Of a stretch of DNA of 64,000 nt, positions 28,356-36,789 are shown piece after piece. Origin of the DNA: Kitasatospora humi (GTDB taxonomy: Bacteria; Actinomycetota; Actinomycetes; Streptomycetales; Streptomycetaceae); contig NZ_JAJJPA010000012.1 of assembly GCF_020907985.1 (NCBI RefSeq), positions 1 through 64,000 on the forward strand, read 5' to 3'. Numbering within the stretch: the stretch's first letter is position 1; the number at the start of each line of letters is the position of its first letter. The notes under the pieces were generated by a model, which saw only the letters and a program-made list of their open reading frames with translations, did not search any database and was not told the DNA's origin. A program made the position numbers and the translations under genes.

Positions 28356-28598
28356 ATGAGCATCGACTTCTTCGGCGACCAGCCCGAAGGGCCGCAGGGA
28401 CCGCCGCAGTGCTCGGCCAAGGGCTGCCGGGCCGACGCGCACTGGGTACTGGTCTGGAACAACCCCAAGCTGCACACCCCGGACCGCCGCAAGACCTGGC
28501 TGGCCTGCGAGGAGCACCGCGAGCACCTGAGCCAGTTCCTGGGCGTGCGCGGCTTCCTGCGGGACACCGTGCCGCTGGCCGACTGGACCGGGGACTGA
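28356..28598 (+). CDS. Small putative zinc-binding protein, 80 aa
   Basis: A conserved-looking actinobacterial protein that I cannot name. Cys19 and Cys24 (CSAKGC) together with Cys51 and His54 (CEEH) form a likely zinc-finger set. The middle (HWVLVWNNPKLHTPDRRKTW) is aromatic and basic. The ATG follows GAGAGACTG. It is convergent with moaA. The following 118 bp contains short GGGACTGA-type direct repeats. Confidence 0.7.
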   Translation: MSIDFFGDQPEGPQGPPQCSAKGCRADAHWVLVWNNPKLHTPDRRKTWLACEEHREHLSQFLGVRGFLRDTVPLADWTGD

Positions 28599-28716
28599 CC
28601 GGGACTGACGAAGACCGATCGGGACTGAGGGGCCGACGAGGACCGAAAAGGCTGACGGCGGCTGCCGAGGACTGACGGGCCGTCAACTCGCTGGGGAGCA
28701 GCAGCCCTTCCGCCCG

Positions 28717-29706
28717 TCAGCCCCCGATGGCCGACATCGGCCGGTCGGGCTGGTGGAACTCGGGGTCGTCGATCCCGGCCCCGGCCTTCTTGCCCCACAT
28801 CGCCACCCGCCACAGCGCGGCCAGCTCGGCATCGTCGGCGCCGGCGCGCAGGGCCGTGCGCAGATCGGTCTCCCCGGTCGCGAACAGGCAGTTGCGCACC
28901 TGGCCGTCGGCGGTCAGCCGGGTGCGGTCGCAGGCCCGGCAGAACGGCCGGGTGACCGAGGCGATCACCCCGACGGTGCCCGGCCCGCCGTCCACCAGCC
29001 AGCGCTCGGCCGGGGCGGCGCCGCGCGCGGCGGACGGCTCGGGAGTGAGGGTGAAGCGTTCGCCGAGCCGCTCCAGGATCTCGGTGGCCGTGACCATCCC
29101 GTCCCTGCTCCAGCCGTGCTGGGCGTCCAGCGGCATCTGCTCGATGAAGCGCAGCTGGTAGCCGTGGTCCAGGCTCCAGGCCAGCAGGTCGGCGGCCTCG
29201 TGGTCGTTGACCCCGCGCATCAGCACGGTGTTGATCTTCACGGGGGTGAGCCCGGCGGCCTCGGCGGCGGCCAGGCCGTCGAGCACGTCCTGGTGGCGCT
29301 GCCGGCGGGTCAGGGTGTGGAAGGTCTCGGCGTCCAGGGTGTCCAGCGAGACGTTGATCCGGTCCAGGCCGGCCGCCTCCAGTGCGCTGGCGGTGCGGGC
29401 CAGGCCGATGCCGTTGGTGGTCAGCGAGAGTTCGGGGCGCGGCTCCAGTTCGGCGCAGGCGGCCACGATGGAGACCAGCCCGGGGCGCAGCAGCGGCTCG
29501 CCGCCGGTGAACCGCACCTCGCGGATGCCCAGCTCGCGCACCGCCAGGCCGACCAGCCGGACGATCTCCTCGTCACTCAGCAGGGTCGGCTTGGCAAGCC
29601 ACTGCAGGCCCTGCTCCGGCATGCAGTAGGTGCAGCGCAGGTTGCACCTGTCGGTCAGCGAGACCCTCAGGTCCACGGCCTGGCGGCCGAACGTGTCGAG
29701 CAACAC
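28717..29706 (-). CDS. moaA: GTP 3',8-cyclase MoaA (radical SAM)
   Basis: A 329-residue enzyme for the first step of molybdenum-cofactor synthesis, converting GTP to 3',8-cyclo-H2GTP. The N-terminal [4Fe-4S] motif CNLRCTYC is at Cys21, Cys25 and Cys28; FTGGEPLLRP is the SAM-binding GGE region; the C-terminal cluster is CRACDRTRL...RNC. The GTG at 29706 is chosen because GGGGAAGG lies 8 nt upstream and it gives the usual MLLDTFGR start; a TTG at 29730 would overrun this site. MoaC and other moa genes are not in the window. Confidence 0.92.
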   Translation of the reverse strand: MLLDTFGRQAVDLRVSLTDRCNLRCTYCMPEQGLQWLAKPTLLSDEEIVRLVGLAVRELGIREVRFTGGEPLLRPGLVSIVAACAELEPRPELSLTTNGIGLARTASALEAAGLDRINVSLDTLDAETFHTLTRRQRHQDVLDGLAAAEAAGLTPVKINTVLMRGVNDHEAADLLAWSLDHGYQLRFIEQMPLDAQHGWSRDGMVTATEILERLGERFTLTPEPSAARGAAPAERWLVDGGPGTVGVIASVTRPFCRACDRTRLTADGQVRNCLFATGETDLRTALRAGADDAELAALWRVAMWGKKAGAGIDDPEFHQPDRPMSAIGG

Positions 29707-29772
29707 GGTGCGCACCTTCCCCAGTCGCAAGCGGCGCCCGGCCCACCGTCGGGATGGACCGGGCGCCAGCTT

Positions 29773-29870
29773 AGACCAGGTGGATCTTCAGACCGGCTGG
29801 AGCTTTGGACCATCCCGCCCTTCGGACCAGCGTGATCTTTGGACCGGTGGCATCTTGAGACCGCCGCTCA
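29773..29870. repeat. Degenerate 17-bp tandem repeats with GACC and ATCTT blocks
   Basis: Five to six imperfect units of 16-18 bp follow each other, each with GACC at its start and an (A)TCTT(T)-type end, for example GACCAGCGTGATCTTTG at 29825-29841. They fill the gap between the actP stop and the moaA promoter. Confidence 0.6.
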
Positions 29871-29879
29871 GGACCGCGG

Positions 29880-31559
29880 TCAGTGCGCACCGATCCCGGT
29901 GAGGGAACGGACCTCCAGTTCAGCGTACTTCCCCTGGTCGGCCGGGCGCCGGGAGAAGACGGTGCCCAGCCAGCCGGCCAGGAAGCCCACCGGGATCGAG
30001 ACCAGCCCGGGGTTCTCCAGCGGGAACCAGTGGAAGTCGGCGTGCGGGAAGAGCGAGGTGGCCTCGCCGGAGACCACCGGCGAGAACACCACCAGCACCA
30101 CCGAGCTGACCAGCCCCGCGTAGATCGAGCTGACCGCCCCGGCGGTGGTGAACCGCTTCCAGTAGAGCGAGTAGAGCATGGTGGGCAGATTGGCCGAGGC
30201 GGCGACCGCGAAGGCCAGCGCCACCAGGGCGGCGGTGTTCAGCTTGTCGGCGTAGATGCTCAGGCCGATGGCGATCGCACCGATCGCCACGGCGGCCAGC
30301 TTGGCCGAGCGCACCTCCTCGCGTTCACCGACCTTGCCGCGGCGGATGACGTTGGCGTAGAGGTCATGGGCGAACGAGGCGGAGGAGGCCAGCGTGAGCC
30401 CGGCGACCACGGCCAGGATGGTGGCGAACGCCACTGCCGAGATCACCGCCAACAGGATCGCACCGCCGGTGGAGCCGGCGCCGCCGCCGAGCGACTGGGC
30501 GAGCAGCGGGGCGGCGGTGTTGCCGGCCGCGTTGGACGCCTTGACGGTCTTCGGGCCGACCAGGGCCGCCGCGCCGAAGCCGAGCGCCAGCGTCATCAGG
30601 TAGAAGACGCCGATGATCCCGATCGCCCAGAGCACCGACTTCCGGGCCGCCTTGGCGGTCGGCACGGTGTAGAAGCGCACCAGGATGTGCGGCAGACCGG
30701 CCGTGCCGAGCACCAGCGCCAGGCCCAGGCTGATGAAGTCCAGCTTGGTGGTGCCGCTCTCGCCGTACTTGAGGCCCGGCTGCAGGAAGGCGGCGCCCTT
30801 GCCGCTGGCGTGTGCGGCGGCGCCCAGCAGGGTGGACGGGTTGAAGTGGTACTTGGCCAGCACCAGGACGGTCATCAGCGCGGCGCCCAGGATCAGCAGC
30901 ACCGCCTTGACGATCTGCACCCAGGTGGTGCCCTTCATGCCGCCGACGGTGACGTAGAGCACCATCAGCGCGCCGACCACCACCACCGTCCAGGCCTTGG
31001 CGGCGCTGCCCTCGATGCCGAGCAGCAGCGCGACCAGGGAGCCGGCGCCGACCATCTGGGCCAGCAGGTAGAAGACCGAGACCACGATGGTGGAGAGCCC
31101 GGCGGCGGTGCGGACCGGCCGCTGGCGCATCCGGAAGGCCAGCACGTCGGCCATGGTGTAGCGGCCGGAGTTGCGCAGCGGCTCGGCGATCAGCAGCAGG
31201 GCGACCAGCCAGGCCACCAGGAAGCCGATCGAGTAGAGGAAGCCGTCGTAACCGGCGAGGGCGATGGCGCCGGCGATCCCCAGGAAGGAGGCCGCCGACA
31301 TGTAGTCGCCGGAGATCGCCAGGCCGTTCTGCAGGCCGGAGAAGCCGCGGCCGCCGGCGTAGAAGTCGGTGGCGGTCCTGGTCTGGCGGCCGGCCCAGAC
31401 GGTGATGCCCAGGGTGACCAGGACGAAGAACGCGAACAGCGCCAGGGTCAGGTCGCGGTGGCCGGCGGCCTGGCTGGCCGCGAGGGCGGTCGCAGCCGGG
31501 TGGGCCGCGAGGGCGGTCACAGCCGGGTGGGCCGCTGCCGGCTGGATCCAGGTGGTCAT
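29880..31559 (-). CDS. actP: Cation/acetate symporter, sodium:solute symporter family (ActP-like)
   Basis: A 559-residue integral membrane protein of the SSS family with about 13-14 helices. ATDFYAGGRGFSGLQNGLAISGDYMSAASFLG is the family signature region, and RNSGRYTMADVLAFRM and GTAGLPHILVRFYTV match ActP, which takes up acetate and short monocarboxylates. The N-terminal tail carries a duplicated HPAVTALAA unit from a 27-bp DNA repeat (about 31478-31535). The start overlaps the DUF485 stop by 4 bp, the usual gene pair for ActP. Confidence 0.88.
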   Translation of the reverse strand: MTTWIQPAAAHPAVTALAAHPAATALAASQAAGHRDLTLALFAFFVLVTLGITVWAGRQTRTATDFYAGGRGFSGLQNGLAISGDYMSAASFLGIAGAIALAGYDGFLYSIGFLVAWLVALLLIAEPLRNSGRYTMADVLAFRMRQRPVRTAAGLSTIVVSVFYLLAQMVGAGSLVALLLGIEGSAAKAWTVVVVGALMVLYVTVGGMKGTTWVQIVKAVLLILGAALMTVLVLAKYHFNPSTLLGAAAHASGKGAAFLQPGLKYGESGTTKLDFISLGLALVLGTAGLPHILVRFYTVPTAKAARKSVLWAIGIIGVFYLMTLALGFGAAALVGPKTVKASNAAGNTAAPLLAQSLGGGAGSTGGAILLAVISAVAFATILAVVAGLTLASSASFAHDLYANVIRRGKVGEREEVRSAKLAAVAIGAIAIGLSIYADKLNTAALVALAFAVAASANLPTMLYSLYWKRFTTAGAVSSIYAGLVSSVVLVVFSPVVSGEATSLFPHADFHWFPLENPGLVSIPVGFLAGWLGTVFSRRPADQGKYAELEVRSLTGIGAH

Positions 31560-31993
31560 TCGCCGGCCTCCTGCGGGGTCGCGCTCCGGGCCACCTGCTC
31601 GGCTGCGGCGGACGCGGCGTGGCGCAGCCGCAGCTCCTCGGCGATCGGGTCCATCCGGCGGTGCGCGAACCGCGCGTACCAGGCCGCGATGGCGAACGTG
31701 CTGACGAACTGCAGCAAGCCCATCAGCAACGCCACGTTGACACTGCCGAACAGCGTCTCGGCCATGAAGCCGTGCGCGTAGCTGGAGAGCAGGACGTACA
31801 GCAGGTACCAGAGCAGGAAGCCCACGGTCACCGGGAAGGCGAAGCCGCGCGTGGTGCTGCGCAGGGTGCGGAGGGCGGGGTCCTGGATGAGGTGGTCCAC
31901 GGGACCGGGAGCGGTCGCGGTGTGGTCACCGCCGGCCGAGGGGCCGGGTTGAAGGGGATGGTCCACTCCATCTCTCCTGACGTCGTGATTCAT
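31556..31993 (-). CDS. DUF485 membrane protein, ActP partner
   Basis: A 145-residue protein with two helices (about 52-72 and 88-108) and the DUF485 hallmark FPVTVGFLLWYLLYVLLSSYAHGFM. DUF485 proteins are regularly encoded just upstream of actP and probably serve the symporter. The N-terminal 45 residues are polar and could be disordered. Its stop overlaps the actP start by 4 bp. Confidence 0.85.
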   Translation of the reverse strand: MNHDVRRDGVDHPLQPGPSAGGDHTATAPGPVDHLIQDPALRTLRSTTRGFAFPVTVGFLLWYLLYVLLSSYAHGFMAETLFGSVNVALLMGLLQFVSTFAIAAWYARFAHRRMDPIAEELRLRHAASAAAEQVARSATPQEAGE

Positions 31994-32294
31994 CCAATCG
32001 GTTCTTCACATCGATGTACCCAGACTCTGGCCGAAATACATCGCTCGGCGAATTCACTGCACGAAAAGTCCGCGCGAGCGATGCCGATGCACGACACCGC
32101 CCGCGGTAAGGGGTTCACCGCACGTCAGACCGCCTGACGTTGCGTTTAATAATGGGCATTAGGAGGGATCAGGAATCGAACTCCTTTTCCTGATGCGGAT
32201 GGAATTTCGAATCCGGGCGACTTTCGCACACGCTCCGGAGGAACACGGCCCGGAAGAACGCACCCCGAACGGCGATCCGTCGGAGCGCGGGCCG
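31994..32294. other. Intergenic region of lower GC, no gene seen
   Basis: 301 bases between two leftward genes: upstream of DUF485 and downstream of the alcohol dehydrogenase. It contains an AT-rich run (TTTAATAATGG near 32146) and a weak stem-loop with TCAGGA and TCCTGA arms (about 32168-32193). The run may belong to the DUF485-actP promoter. No coding signal. Confidence 0.4.
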
Positions 32295-33338
32295 TCAGAA
32301 CGCGATGCGCACCTTGAGCGCCGAGCGGTCGTCCATCGCCCGGTATCCGTCCGGCACGCCATCCAGGTCGACCGTGCGGTCGAAGACCAGGCCGGGCTCG
32401 ATCCGACCGTTCAGGACGTCGGTGAGCAGCTCCGGGATGTACGCGCGGGCCGGTGCGACACCTCCGCCGAGCGAAACGTTCCGCCCGAACATCTGGCCGA
32501 TGTCGACACCGGCGCTGCCGCCATGCGGCACCCCGACATAGCCGACCGCGCCGCCGTCCCGGGCGATCGAGATCGCCGTCCGCATCGACTCCTCCGTCCC
32601 GACGGCCTCCAGCACCGCATGCGCACCCTGACCGCCGGTCAGCTCGCGCACCGCCTCGATGGCCGCCTCACCGCGCTCGGCCACCACATCGGTGGCTCCG
32701 AACCGCCGGGCGATCGCGGTGCGCACCTCGTGCCGACCCAGCGCGATGATCCGCTCCGCGCCCAGCCGCTGCGCCGCCAGCACGCCGCACAGCCCCACCG
32801 CGCCGTCACCCACCACGGCGACCGTGGCCCCCGGGCGCACCTTGGCCGCCACCGCCGCGTGGTGGCCGGTGGCCATCACGTCGGAGAGCGCCAGCAGGCT
32901 CGGCAGCAGCGCCTGGTCCGTGGCCGCCTCCTTGGGCAGCCGCACCAGCGTGCCATCGGCGAACGGCACCCGGACCGCCTCGCCCTGGCCGCCGTCCGAG
33001 CCGACGCTCCCCCAGAAGCCACCGTGCGGGCAGGAGGTCTGCAGGCCCTCGCGGCAGTAGTCGCAGACGCCGTCGGACCACACGAAGGGGGCAACCACGA
33101 AGTCGCCCGGCTTGACGCCGGTCACCCCGGCACCGACCGCCTCGACGATCCCGAGGAACTCGTGTCCGATCCGCTGGCCCGCCTCGCGGGCCGCGACCCC
33201 CCGGTAGGCCCACAGGTCGCTGCCGCAGATACAGGCGTTGACCACCCGTACCACCGCATCGGTGGGCTGCTGGACGACGGGGTCGGGGACCTCCTCGATC
33301 CGGATGTCCTGGGGTCCGTGGATCACGGTGGCGCGCAT
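32295..33338 (-). CDS. Zinc-dependent alcohol dehydrogenase (MDR family)
   Basis: A 347-residue medium-chain dehydrogenase. Catalytic-zinc residues are in ACICGSDLW and GHEFLGIVE, the structural-zinc region is SDGVCDYCREGLQTSC (the first Cys of the usual four is Asp, as in part of this subgroup), and the NAD-binding motif is VVGDGAVGLCGV. The substrate is unknown; the subgroup includes many NAD(P)-dependent alcohol dehydrogenases of streptomycetes. Divergent from the exonuclease gene, 107 bp apart. Confidence 0.88.
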   Translation of the reverse strand: MRATVIHGPQDIRIEEVPDPVVQQPTDAVVRVVNACICGSDLWAYRGVAAREAGQRIGHEFLGIVEAVGAGVTGVKPGDFVVAPFVWSDGVCDYCREGLQTSCPHGGFWGSVGSDGGQGEAVRVPFADGTLVRLPKEAATDQALLPSLLALSDVMATGHHAAVAAKVRPGATVAVVGDGAVGLCGVLAAQRLGAERIIALGRHEVRTAIARRFGATDVVAERGEAAIEAVRELTGGQGAHAVLEAVGTEESMRTAISIARDGGAVGYVGVPHGGSAGVDIGQMFGRNVSLGGGVAPARAYIPELLTDVLNGRIEPGLVFDRTVDLDGVPDGYRAMDDRSALKVRIAF

Positions 33339-33445
33339 AAGTGCTGTTCCTCACATCGACATATGGATTGTGCCGGTTGTACGACCAATCCCATTCGTCA
33401 CCTTATTCCCGAGGCTGCCGACGCCGCCCCTTAAGCTGGTGCACC

Positions 33446-34507
33446 ATGCACGCGCTCCCGCCGCCGGCCGGCCCGATCCCGTCCCAGCGCACCGGCACGG
33501 CCGAGGCCGCCGGAGCGGCGGTCGGCACACCCTCGGACGATTCCGAGCCGGCCGGCGATCACGCCTCCGGTGGGTTCGTGGTGGTCGACGTCGAGACCAC
33601 CGGTCTGGGCCGCACCGACCGGGTGATCTCCATCGGGCTCTACCGGCTGGACGCCGACGGCAACGAGATCGACCACTGGTACACCCTGGTCAACCCGCAG
33701 CGCGACCCGGGCCCGGTCTGGATCCACGGCCTGACCAGCGCGATGCTGGCCGACGCCCCGACCTTCCCGGAGATCGCCGAGGAGTTCGCGCAGCGGTTGC
33801 GCGGGCGGGTGATGGTGGCGCACAACGCGCTCTTCGACTGGAACATGATCTCGCGTGAGTTCGCCCGCGCCGGGTCGCGCGCGCCGGTGGAGCAGCGGAT
33901 CTGCACCATGGTGCTCTCCCGGGACCTCGGCCTGCCGCTGCCCAACGGCCGACTCGCCACCCTCGCCGAGTACTTCGGAGTGCAGCAGCGCCAGGCGCAC
34001 AACGCGCTGGACGACGCCCGGGTGCTCGCCGAGGCCTTCCGCCCTAGCCTGCAGTTGGCCCGCAGCGGCCGCGTGGCGCTCCCGCTGACCACCTGTGTGG
34101 CCGTCACCGACCTCGGCGAGGACACCGCCGCGGCGCCGCTCGCTCCGGCCCGCGGCTCCTGGTCGTCCTCCTACCGCCAGACCCGCAAGCGGCCGCCGTG
34201 CCCGTACCCCAACCCGGGGCGCTGGCAGGAGGGCGGGCCGCTGATCCAGGGCATGCGGGTGGCCATCACCGGCGACACCGCCACCGATCGCGAACTCCTG
34301 GAGGACCGGGCGATCGCCGCCGGGCTGCACATCGCGGGCTCGGTGAGCCGGCTCACCAGCCTGCTGGTCACCAACGAGCCCGGCAGTTGGAGCGGCAAGG
34401 CCCGCAAGGCCCGCGAGGTCGGCACTCCGGTCATCGGCGAGGACGCCTTCCTGCAGTTGCTGGCCGACGTCGCGCCGCACCCGGACCCGGGCGCCGTCCG
34501 GCGATGA
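33446..34507 (+). CDS. DEDDh 3'-5' exonuclease with C-terminal BRCT domain
   Basis: A 353-residue nuclease of the DnaQ/epsilon type. The exonuclease acids lie in VVVDVETTGLG, VAHNALFDW and HNALDDARVLAEAF (DEDDh order), spanning about 45-210. The C-terminal about 265-350 (GMRVAITGDTATDRELLEDRAIAAGLHIAGSVSR) is a BRCT fold. This pairing is common in actinobacteria and suggests a DNA repair role. ATG 33446 has no ribosome-binding site; a TAAGCT hexamer ends 8 nt upstream, fitting leaderless transcription. Confidence 0.88.
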   Translation: MHALPPPAGPIPSQRTGTAEAAGAAVGTPSDDSEPAGDHASGGFVVVDVETTGLGRTDRVISIGLYRLDADGNEIDHWYTLVNPQRDPGPVWIHGLTSAMLADAPTFPEIAEEFAQRLRGRVMVAHNALFDWNMISREFARAGSRAPVEQRICTMVLSRDLGLPLPNGRLATLAEYFGVQQRQAHNALDDARVLAEAFRPSLQLARSGRVALPLTTCVAVTDLGEDTAAAPLAPARGSWSSSYRQTRKRPPCPYPNPGRWQEGGPLIQGMRVAITGDTATDRELLEDRAIAAGLHIAGSVSRLTSLLVTNEPGSWSGKARKAREVGTPVIGEDAFLQLLADVAPHPDPGAVRR

Positions 34508-34533
34508 GGGTGCGCCCGCCCGTGCGACGGGCC

Positions 34534-34608
34534 CTCACGCGCAGGCGCCTCACGCGCAGGTGCCCCATGCGCAGGTGCCCCATGCCCAGGTGACCCATGC
34601 GCAGGTGC
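34534..34608. repeat. 15-bp minisatellite, five units
   Basis: Five head-to-tail 15-bp units such as CCCATGCGCAGGTGC follow the exonuclease stop, with point differences between units, then a partial sixth (CTCACGC). The frame is a multiple of three, so open frames on both strands appear periodic, but neither strand has a credible start and ribosome-binding site. Confidence 0.85.
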
Positions 34609-34762
34609 CTCACGCCGGGCCGCCCCCACCACCACAGGCGGGTCCCGCCCGGCGCCCCGGCCCTGACCGCCGGGCCCGTCCCGGCACCGGCAGGCTCACC
34701 GGCCCGCACCCGCTGACGGCCGTCCCCCCGCGCACCCCGCCCGCTGCGGCAGGATGGGCACC

Positions 34763-35524
34763 ATGGATCTCGGACTGCAGGACAAGGTGTACGTGCTCAC
34801 CGGCGCCAGCCGCGGCCTCGGCTTCGCCGCCGCCCGCGAACTGGTGGCCGACGGCGCCCGGGTGGTGCTGACGGGACGACACGAGGAACGCCTCGACGCC
34901 GCCGTCTCCGCACTGGGCGGCCCCGACCACGCCCACGGCGTCGCGGCGGACAACGCCGACCCGGCCGGCGCGGAGCAGGTGGTCGCCGCCGCCACCGACC
35001 GGTTCGGACGCTTCGACGGGATCCTGATCAGCGTCGGCGGCCCCGCCGCCGGCCCCGTCCTCACCGCCGCCGAGGACGACTGGCGCAGCGCCTTCGAATC
35101 GGTCTTCCTCGGCGCCCTTCGCCTGGCCCGCACCGCCGCCGAGTCCCTCACCGCCGGCGGGGTGATCGGCTTCGTGCTCTCCAGCTCGGTCCGCCAGCCG
35201 ATCCCCGGCCTGGGCATCTCCAACGGCCTGCGCCCGGGCCTGGCGATGGCCGCCAAGTCGCTCGCCAACGAGCTGGGCCCGCGCGGCATCCGGGTCCTCG
35301 GTCTGCTGCCCGCCCGCATCGACACCGACCGGGTGCGCGAACTGGACGCCCTCGCCCCGGACCCGGCCGCCGCCCGGGCCGCCGCCAGCGCCGCGATCCC
35401 GCTCGGCCGCTACGGCACCCCCGAGGAGTTCGGCAAGGTCGCCGCCTTCGCCCTCTCCCCGGCCGCTTCCTACCTCACCGGCGTGATGATCCCCGTCGAC
35501 GGCGGCGCCCTTACGGCCCTGTAA
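34763..35524 (+). CDS. Atypical short-chain dehydrogenase
   Basis: A 253-residue SDR-fold protein. The cofactor motif TGASRGLG is at 13-20 and the C-terminus ends VMIPVDGGALTAL. The catalytic Tyr-x3-Lys is not present: aligned with FabG, the positions read SNGLR (Ser153, Arg157). The family variants with SN(A/G)LR are known and are probably reductases with altered chemistry or non-catalytic. ATG 34763 is preferred; 34754 is possible. The start lies close behind AGGAT, so a short leader is likely. Confidence 0.85.
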   Translation: MDLGLQDKVYVLTGASRGLGFAAARELVADGARVVLTGRHEERLDAAVSALGGPDHAHGVAADNADPAGAEQVVAAATDRFGRFDGILISVGGPAAGPVLTAAEDDWRSAFESVFLGALRLARTAAESLTAGGVIGFVLSSSVRQPIPGLGISNGLRPGLAMAAKSLANELGPRGIRVLGLLPARIDTDRVRELDALAPDPAAARAAASAAIPLGRYGTPEEFGKVAAFALSPAASYLTGVMIPVDGGALTAL

Positions 35525-35633
35525 CCTCCCTGCCGCTCCCACGCCCGGCCCCGGTGCGACCCGGGGACCGGCGGGAGCAGGGGGCCAGGGGCCAGGGGGC
35601 CGGTGGAGGCAGGGCGACCGGTGGCGGCAGGGG

Positions 35634-36665
35634 TCAGGGGGTCAGGATGATCTTGCCGGTGACGGTTCCGGACTCCGCCAGGCGCAGCGCCTCGCCGGCC
35701 CTGGCGAGCGGCAGCCGGGCCGCGACGGGGGCGCTGATCTCGCCGCGGCGCAGGGCCGCGAGGACCTCGGCAAGGTCGGCGCGCAGCCGGGCACGGAACC
35801 GGCTCTGCTGGAGCTTCTTCCCGGCCCAGATGTTGTAGAAGTGGGCCCGGCGACCATTGGGCAGGGCGTTCCACAGCCAGGTGCGGGCGAGGATCTTCAG
35901 CACGGGCCACTGCTTCGAGCCGGTGTCGTCGCGGGTCGAGGCGCTGCCGTAGGCGACCAGGGTGCCGCCGGGGGCGAGCAGGTGCCAGGAGTCGATCACG
36001 CTGCGCCCGCCGACGTGGTCGAACACGGCGTCCACCCCGCCGGGAGCCAGCTCCCGAATCCGGGCCGGCACGTCACCGGTGCGGTAGTCGACCGGAGTGA
36101 CGTCCAGGGCGCGCAGCGCGTCGTGGTGCCGGGCGGAGGCCGTGCCGATCACCTTCACGCCTGCCGCGCGGGCGAGTTGGACCAGGATCAGGCCCACACC
36201 ACCGCCGGCGCCGTGCACCAGTACGGTCTGGCCGGCCCGGACCCGAGCCGTGCGGTGCAGCATCTGCCAGGCGGTGACGCCGTTGACCACGACGGTCTCG
36301 GCCTGCTCCGCGGTCGGCCCCTCGGGCACCTCGACCGCGTCCCGGGCGTCGACGAGCACGTGGCTGGCCCAGCCGCCCACCTTGACCAGTGCGGCCACCC
36401 GGCGTCCCACCAGGCCCGGGTCGACTCCCGCACCGGTCGACTGGACCCGGCCCACCAGGTCGTAGCCGGGCACGAACGGGAACGGGGGCTGGTCGTAGTA
36501 CCGCCCGCGGCGCATCTGCTGCTCGGCGAAGGAGACGCCGGTCGCCTCCATGGCGATCAGGATCGTCCCGGGGCCGGGCTGGGGCACGGAGGCGTGCCTG
36601 ACCTGCAGTTCCTCCGGTTCCACAACGCCCGGCAGAACCACCTGGACGAAGGCGTGGTCGGTCAT
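35634..36665 (-). CDS. Zinc-less quinone oxidoreductase-type MDR protein
   Basis: A 343-residue NADPH-binding quinone or enone reductase. The N-terminal domain has GVSFAEQQMRRGRYYDQPPFPFVPGYDLVGRV, and the Rossmann motif is VHGAGGGVGLILVQLA. No zinc-ligand cysteines are seen. The C-terminus ends GTVTGKIILTP as in the family. It is divergent from a TetR-type gene; inverted repeats in the 124-bp gap suggest that this gene is repressed by it and induced by an electrophile or quinone. Confidence 0.88.
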   Translation of the reverse strand: MTDHAFVQVVLPGVVEPEELQVRHASVPQPGPGTILIAMEATGVSFAEQQMRRGRYYDQPPFPFVPGYDLVGRVQSTGAGVDPGLVGRRVAALVKVGGWASHVLVDARDAVEVPEGPTAEQAETVVVNGVTAWQMLHRTARVRAGQTVLVHGAGGGVGLILVQLARAAGVKVIGTASARHHDALRALDVTPVDYRTGDVPARIRELAPGGVDAVFDHVGGRSVIDSWHLLAPGGTLVAYGSASTRDDTGSKQWPVLKILARTWLWNALPNGRRAHFYNIWAGKKLQQSRFRARLRADLAEVLAALRRGEISAPVAARLPLARAGEALRLAESGTVTGKIILTP

Positions 36666-36699
36666 GGCAGTCCCTCATTCCCTAGAAGGTCTTGCTTGC

Positions 36700-36759
36700 G
36701 TTAGAAGTTATAACACCTAGCGCCGGTGACCGGCAATCGCATTGGTGATACCTTCTAAC
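36700..36759. promoter_or_regulatory. Paired inverted sites GTTAGAAG... between MDR and TetR genes
   Basis: GTTAGAAGTTATAACACC (36700-36717) and GGTGATACCTTCTAAC (36744-36759) are close to reverse complements of each other, and the first also contains the palindrome GTTATAAC. They lie in the divergent promoter of the MDR gene and the TetR-type gene and are probable operators for the latter. Confidence 0.6.
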
Positions 36760-36789
36760 TGAACCTGTCGAGGGAAGGCGGAGGGGATC

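Noticed and set aside
29883-31781. Rightward open frame of about 632 codons
   Set aside because: Antisense to actP and its DUF485 partner; no ribosome-binding site and Gly/Gln/Arg-rich shadow composition.
32146-32240. tRNA-like TTCGAATCC segment
   Set aside because: No cloverleaf arms can be paired around it.
34431-34709. Leftward frame with periodic MGHLR-like residues
   Set aside because: The period comes from the 15-bp DNA repeat; it has no ribosome-binding site.
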